A stretch of DNA of 36,590 bases from Dissophora ornata. Taxonomy: Eukaryota; Mortierellomycota; Mortierellomycetes; Mortierellales; Mortierellaceae. The notes beneath the pieces were generated by a model. It worked only from the letters and a program-made list of their open reading frames with translations. It was not told where the DNA came from and made no database searches. The position numbers and the translations under genes were made by a program. The stretch spans positions 31,629-68,218 of the forward strand of contig MU616649.1 of NCBI GenBank assembly GCA_025201705.1, read 5' to 3'. This document shows, in pieces, positions 31,206-36,590 of the stretch (position 1 is the stretch's first letter; the number at the start of each line of letters is the position of its first letter).

Positions 31206-32673
31206 TTGGGGAAAGAGTTGTCTGTGGAACAATGAGAGGGGATGTGTGTATGTGTGTATGTGTGTATGTGTGCATACGTGCGGGTGAACAATAGGGAATC
31301 GCGAATGGGAGGGGACTGATGAAGCGATGGATGAATGCAAGGATGGATGAATGCAAGTGTGGATGAATTCAAGGATGGATGAATGCTGAATGTTAGGATG
31401 GATATGGATTTGGATATGGATATGGATATCAGTTGCTTTTATCAGTCGCTTTTATCAGTAGTGAAACCGTCGTATCGCTTTGAGGGGTTGCCACCAATTC
31501 CGTGCATCTGAGCAAAAGTGGGCTGCTGGACCATGGGCACTGCATGCACTCGGGCTGCGCCGGCTTCTCCAGGAAGGACCTCTGCTTGCGAGATGCTCGG
31601 ATAGTGCGGATACAGTGCACACCGAACAAGATTATGGATATGGTTTCAGGGATTGCGCTCGAGGCATAGATGATGAGTACTCCGTCGCTGCATTGCATCT
31701 GCATCTGTCTGCGAATTGAAATGTATCGGCGTGTGGGATGCGTGGGGGATGCGTGGGGGTGCGGGTGGGAACTGCGAGAGCGGCTCTGGCCCTGCTGCAA
31801 GGGTCTGTTGCAAGGGCCTACTGCTGACACAACCATTGGCACGAACCTGCATCGACGACGGGCGAGCCTAGGCCAGACGGATATCCTCGCTCTTGATCTC
31901 GTCTCGACTAGACGACTAGACGACTACACTAGGCAGAATGTGGAACCTTTGCTGCTGGACCGGATTGCGGCAGGAACCAATCACAGCGCGCTGCCCTGTC
32001 TTTCTTTCTTCCCTTCCAGCAAAGACGGAAAAGGGTCTGTCAGGACCGCGGCTCCTCCTCCTCCTCCTCCCTGCCTTCTATCCCTTGTCCATTCCATTGA
32101 TCCATTGATCCATCGATCCAGCCCATCCAGCCCATCCTTCCCATCGTCGTGTTCCCTCTACACCCACACACCTGCACACCTGCACACCTGCTTGCTCCGT
32201 GCCCTGTGCTTTGTCTGTCGGCGTGTGTCCGTGTCGTCCTCCCTCCGAACGTTACACGCCGCCTCTTTCCCAGACGATCCGGCTCCCCCGTTTCCACCTC
32301 CGCAGCCATTCCACCCTCATTCCGCGCCCTCCATCTCCAAGCAACACCACAACCTTCGCTCTCTCCTATCCTCTTTCCCCCCTATTGTTATATTGCCCAA
32401 CCCAAATATACATCTGTCGACACAGAAGCAACAGAACCACAACAAACAACAAACCGACTGACAGGCACGAAGCAACCAACAGGAACGCGGCCTCTCCCAT
32501 TTTTCACTCTCTTCCTCTCCCTCTCTCTCTCCCTCCCTCTCCCTCTCCGCTCGTCCTGTCCCCTCTCCGATTCAATTCTACATTCCACCTCCTCTCTCGC
32601 ATCCTCACTGTTGGTGCTTGGCTATAACAAAGGCCCTTACCCCGCGGGCCATTCATAGACCCTCTTCCGATCC
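31206..32673. other. Divergent intergenic region between the second F-box gene and the FNIP gene
   Basis: Repeats cluster near the F-box start: an 8-bp (TGTGTGTA-type) array at 31243-31274, a 16-bp minisatellite at 31325-31388, GGATAT-type hexamers at 31396-31429 and a 13-bp duplication at 31433-31458. From about 32330 to 32600 the plus strand is CT-rich and is probably the FNIP leader. The long frames here are low-complexity and I do not support them as genes. Confidence 0.5.
31325..31388 (+). repeat. 16-bp minisatellite, 4 units
   Basis: Units start at 31325, 31341, 31357 and 31373 with consensus GGATGGATGAATGCAA; units 1 and 2 differ at one base. It lies 120-185 bp upstream of the F-box start codon, in its leader or promoter. 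Confidence 0.85.
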
Positions 32674-35600
32674 ATGACCTCACCGCCGTCCTGGAGAATG
32701 TTGAACTTCTTCAGCAAAGGCTCCTCGGCCAAGGATCTCGAGGAGAAGCACACGCGTAAACTGCTGGAGCAGGAATGGCAAGTGTCTCTTCATGTTGCTT
32801 TTTGGGAGAATGAGGCGTTCCTGAACAAGGCTGGACATGCAATGCCCAAAGACAAAAATAAACCCCGAGCTGGGATCTGTGTCCTGTTTTATAAAAAGAA
32901 AAGCGTGAATTGCGTTCTAGTCCGACTTTGGGATCCGCTGCTGCTGTTGTTTCAGTGTTTTGTTTTGTGTTGCACCTCGCAAGTAGGAATAACGCTGCCG
33001 TTTCTAACATCTCTCTATCTCTTTCTATCCCATCTATCTCTCTGTCTCTCCCTCCTCTCCCTCCTCTCCTCTCTCTGCACCTGGACCCAAACACCATGCA
33101 GCTGGAACCTGCCTGCGTTCGGGACTCAAGAGATCAGGGTGCTGGTATGCCAGGAGGTCAGCTCTATCCATGACGTCGTACTCTTTGACAGCCAACAGGT
33201 ATCGGGCTCAGACTACAGCCCATTGGATTCGCCCAGCCCGTCTCCAGCCAGGAACTCCTTCAAGAGCAGCAGCATGAGCAGCCTCTTTGGATCGCTGCGG
33301 ACTGAACGCTCCTTGCCCTCGAACCTCTCGGGCAGCCAGACCGTCCCCAGCAGAAGACCGCAGCATCTTGTACGTCCCTCAGCTGTCAATTGCCCAACAA
33401 TGCATGCTTCTCCCTCTTCCTCGTTGTTGTTCTCTCCCCTGAAGGAGACCTACAATTGACACATGATAGCTGCACGCATACATGGCGCGAGATCACGTCG
33501 AACATGATTAACGCGTCGGGCTCGCGCGGACTTTTTTTTATCCCTTCTCACTCTTTGTATCTGTTCTTCGGTATCGCTTAGATCCCTTCAATCATCCCGA
33601 AACTCATGTTCGGCACGACGCCCCTGTCGTACAAGGGCTCGTCGACAAAGATCCATCTCCTAAATGAACCTGCACAGATCATGTTGACAAAGACTTTCAG
33701 CATCCATCCCACAGACATCATGGCTTACACCAATGCTTCAACTCGGAGGGGGTCCTTCTCGTCAAGCAACAGCAACAGCACAACAGAGATCTCCGGCATA
33801 TCCACAATAAGTGGTCACGGCGACTATCGATCCCACCCTCGCGCTTCACGGCCCATGACCGCATTTATACCCGAATCAGCCTACACGCGGGATGAATCCA
33901 GGAATAGCCCAATATCTTCGTCTCTACCCAACTCTTCCCATATCCGACCACGGACACCACGACCGGGATTCGACGTCCGGAGGCTGAGGCGTGCCAGTCA
34001 GACCAGCATGGAGAATGGAACTTTCAATCCAATGCCGTTGCCCAGCTCATTCTCACATCTAGACAGCCTAGGGAATGCCAAGGTACGACCATGTTCTTCA
34101 GATCGCTCTGCCATATCCCTTGCGCTCTACTCGCGACATCATTAATGCTCATCGCCATTTACTCTCATTTCTTACCTCCAAATAGCCTGCCTTAACCCAG
34201 GCGGCCCGACCAAAGTCGTTTTCTATTGCCGTGTTCATCGAAGTCAACAACAACACCCGACTACGGGAATTCGTCTTTTCTCACTTTGCTCTTCTCGAAA
34301 CACGCATGCACCAGCTGCAAGCCCTCTGCCTCGAACTCTTATTACCAATCTGTCGCAAGATCATTAATGCTGTACGTCACACGATGCTCCCAGCGTTCCA
34401 ACTGAGTAATCAGCTTTGCATTTTGCATCTGTTAACTCGTCATATACATTACGCTAAATAGAAAGCTGGCCTAACTGGAAACAGCCATGTGCGCTCAATA
34501 CCAGATCTTGGGAGACTCATATTCCAACAAGATCCAAGACTTCAGGAGGCAGTTGCAAGACTCCAGCAAGCGATTTATCAACTATATAGCGCGCCACGAA
34601 TACAGGTACCATTAACTGAGCAGTACGAGTGCGGTTGTTATTAACACAGCTTGTGGCTAACTCCAGCGCGTCTTGTGCAATTGTTCAGTCTCCGCTATGG
34701 CTTAATATCAACACATACCCAAGCAAGAGAGCAGCCTATTCTTTATCATTTATGAACGAGCTTACCATCCTAATGGAAGAAAGCCCAGCTTCCGCTCAGC
34801 TCGTATCGGAGGTCATCTCCGCGGTCTTGAAGCATCACACATCCTGGGTCCCAACAATAGCACCGGCAGATCGATCCCTAATCAGAGTAAGTCCTTTGCA
34901 CGCGCCCACCCGCACATAGAAGATCATTTGCATGGGATATTAAGGAGGAACCGTGTCCATTTATTAATGTTATAGGCAAATCCTCAAGGAGCCTACGATC
35001 CTTTGTGGGCTCAATTGAGTGACCTGTATGGAAATATTGGGACGTCATCCAGGATCAGCCGCACGATTGTTGTGGGCTTGAACGGATGTTTTGTCCGGCG
35101 ACTTTTATTTATTCTCAGCTACTTTATTCGATGCAATGAAGTTTTTCAGCGCACAACAGAATTCAAGGAGGATCCAGACTCCCTTCTAAACCCACCTCCA
35201 CCATCGCGAACCGCCTACGACTTACTTGAGGACCACGAGAGCGGTAGTCCCGCAACCCTGATGCGATCAATCAGTATACCAAAGCGACCCAGAATCGATA
35301 CCTTTGCAGCACGGGGATCCCTCTCACGTACATCTCTATCCTCCCGACTGACCGCCATTAATGAGCCTACGACTCCCATCCTTCCACACCATAACCTAAA
35401 CGACCGAGATCGACCCGTCACACCGTCAGTACCTAGACGACCGTTCTTTGATACGTCTAGGCCAAGAATGGAGACAAAGGACCCTGTGTCTTCAGAGTCT
35501 ACGCCCCATCATTCTCGTCCAACTACTCCTACCACGATAGAGAGCCGCCCCGATTCCGACCATGCATCTGCGACTGGCGAAGAGAACGGGCACCAGCCAC

Positions 35601-36557
35601 AGCAGCAACCGCAGCACGCACCCAACCACCAGCTTCGGGTAGACACTGTGAGATCTAGAACCTTTTCTTCGGATACTGTCGGGTCTGAAACCCCTAGGAG
35701 TGCCCACGACTCTGGATGCCCTACACAAGATGTGCTCATTGATGTCCCTCTTCCAGTCTCGCGTGTTGTCTGCTCGTTCCCGCCATTTCCTTCAGCGGGA
35801 ACAGAGGACAAGATTCTTCCTGCGGATGTTCTGTTCTGCAAATCCTATGGTCGATCGCTGATGGCGCCCTACTGCGATCGGTACATGTCCGACTTTGCGC
35901 TTATGGGCGTACCGAAATTCGATTTCCAGCACTTCATGGAGACGGATATGAGGGATACGATGCGACATTTTGAGATTCAGGAGCGGGTTGCATCGACGGT
36001 ATGCATTGTTGCGGATACGAATACGATGAAGTGCAATGTGTTTTGTGCAAAACCGCCGCCTCCACTGCCGGCGGGGCTAGATGCAAGCGATCTACGAGGT
36101 GGGCTCGGAATGGGCCTCGGCGGTGGTGTTGATCTCAGAGGGGAGCCCGTGACGCGCATGCCGCACACGTCGTCGAGTGTGTATATAGACGAGACGTTGC
36201 ACCAGATGGTGAAAATGGCCCAGGGTGGGATCACCGCTGAACATGTAAGTCTCCCTGCCAAATAATACCTCGCAACCTGCATTTTACTTTTTGATGTAAA
36301 AATGGTGGACTGACGTGCATGTCTACTTGTTCTGTTGTACTCAGTGCTTGAATTATTTAGAAGAGCGACTTGCGGGACTCTACCAGCACAGCCGAGTCCT
36401 CGCATCCCTCTCCCGAGACCAGGACATGCTCAGGACCTATCCGACACTTGAATCTATGGCGCCTGTAGTTGGACTCCATCGCTCAGACATGGCGCTCGCT
36501 CTCGAAGTTTGCTCCACTTATGATGACATGATTGTCAACATCTTTGAGAACGCATAG
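32674..36557 (+). CDS. Folliculin-interacting protein (FNIP/Lst4) homologue, 960 aa, 8 exons
   Basis: Exons: 32674-32777, 33102-33369, 33582-34082, 34186-34371, 34462-34605, 34689-34886, 34976-36244, 36345-36557. FNIP/Lst4 pairs with folliculin/Lst7 on the lysosome/vacuole, where the dimer acts on Rag GTPases to control TORC1. The longin-type N-terminus is seen in [19 protein letters not shown] and VVLFDSQ, then [19 protein letters not shown]. The DENN part shows [37 protein letters not shown] and [16 protein letters not shown], and near residue 791 [15 protein letters not shown]. Ser/Thr/Pro-rich inserts (about residues 60-115, 165-285 and 530-700) are likely flexible and phosphorylated, as in the family. 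Intron 1 (32778-33101) is GC-AG; the others are GT-AG, 83-212 bp. The start could also be ATG 32698, eight codons in. Confidence 0.88.
32778..33101 (+). other. Non-canonical GC-AG intron (intron 1 of the FNIP gene)
   Basis: The donor is GAATG|GCAAGT and the acceptor CATGCAG|CTGG. The join gives ...LLEQECWNLPAFG; CW-LP is the expected FNIP core. The nearest GT donor (32782) gives phase 0 and a frame that stops soon after. At 324 bp it is the longest intron in the window and contains a CT-rich tract. Confidence 0.75.
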
Positions 36558-36590
36558 ATATCCTTTTTTTTTACTTTTTTTTTTTTTTTT

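Noticed and set aside
31206..31340. N-terminal extension of the second F-box protein from ATG 31340
   Set aside because: It translates the GT-rich repeat (HTHIHTYTH-type residues); ATG 31205 begins the F-box directly.
31670..32658. Several long plus-strand frames upstream of the FNIP gene
   Set aside because: All are low-complexity Ser/Pro/Leu translations of CT-rich DNA, overlap in several frames and hold no motif.
1..36590. CRISPR array, bacterial operon or secondary-metabolite cluster
   Set aside because: There are no regularly spaced repeats with unique spacers; the genes are spliced and individually promoted, and only one tailoring-type enzyme is present.

Overview
This is eukaryotic DNA and reads as a filamentous fungus of early-diverging type, most likely Mucoromycota and perhaps Mortierellomycotina. 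The reasons are short spliceosomal introns (most 83-140 bp), AATAAA-type polyadenylation signals 33-140 bp past stop codons, long pyrimidine-rich leaders, F-box/LRR singletons, and a fragment of a WD40 protein with nearly identical repeat units. The lineage call is an inference; the fungal call is firm. There is no operon, CRISPR array or recognisable rRNA/tRNA gene.

Layout. 1-483 (+) is the C-terminal end of a WD40-repeat protein cut by the window edge. 1007-2635 (-) is an F-box/LRR-like protein. 3248-5196 (-) is a three-exon FAD-dependent monooxygenase. 8069-11263 (+) is a ten-exon Afi1/Anr2-type SPA/DENN trafficking protein. Tail-to-tail with it, 11438-18589 (-) is an eight-exon Slh1/ASCC3 double-cassette Ski2-like helicase. 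A 307-bp divergent promoter separates that gene from an eight-exon IBtk-like ankyrin-RCC1-BTB-BTB protein (18897-23969, +). 23970-26500 is a repeat-bearing, gene-poor stretch holding what look like broken coding remnants. Then come a small orphan ORF (26497-26916, -), a homeodomain protein (27212-28954, -), a second F-box protein (29514-31205, -) and an eight-exon folliculin-interacting-protein (FNIP/Lst4) homologue (32674-36557, +).

The exon chains were built by hand. Every junction keeps frame and matches family motifs, and the summed coding lengths are multiples of three (569, 677, 2161, 1472 and 960 residues). Two introns, one in the Afi1-like gene and one in the FNIP gene, need GC-AG rather than GT-AG ends, and both use the same G|GCAAGT donor.

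The conserved genes serve separate housekeeping roles: vesicle polarity, ribosome-collision rescue, BTB/Cul3-type scaffolding and TORC1/Rag signalling. They do not form one pathway. I found no convincing new multi-gene system. The least explained part is 24.0-26.9 kb, with direct repeats, short tandem duplications, interrupted reading frames and an unrecognised ORF.
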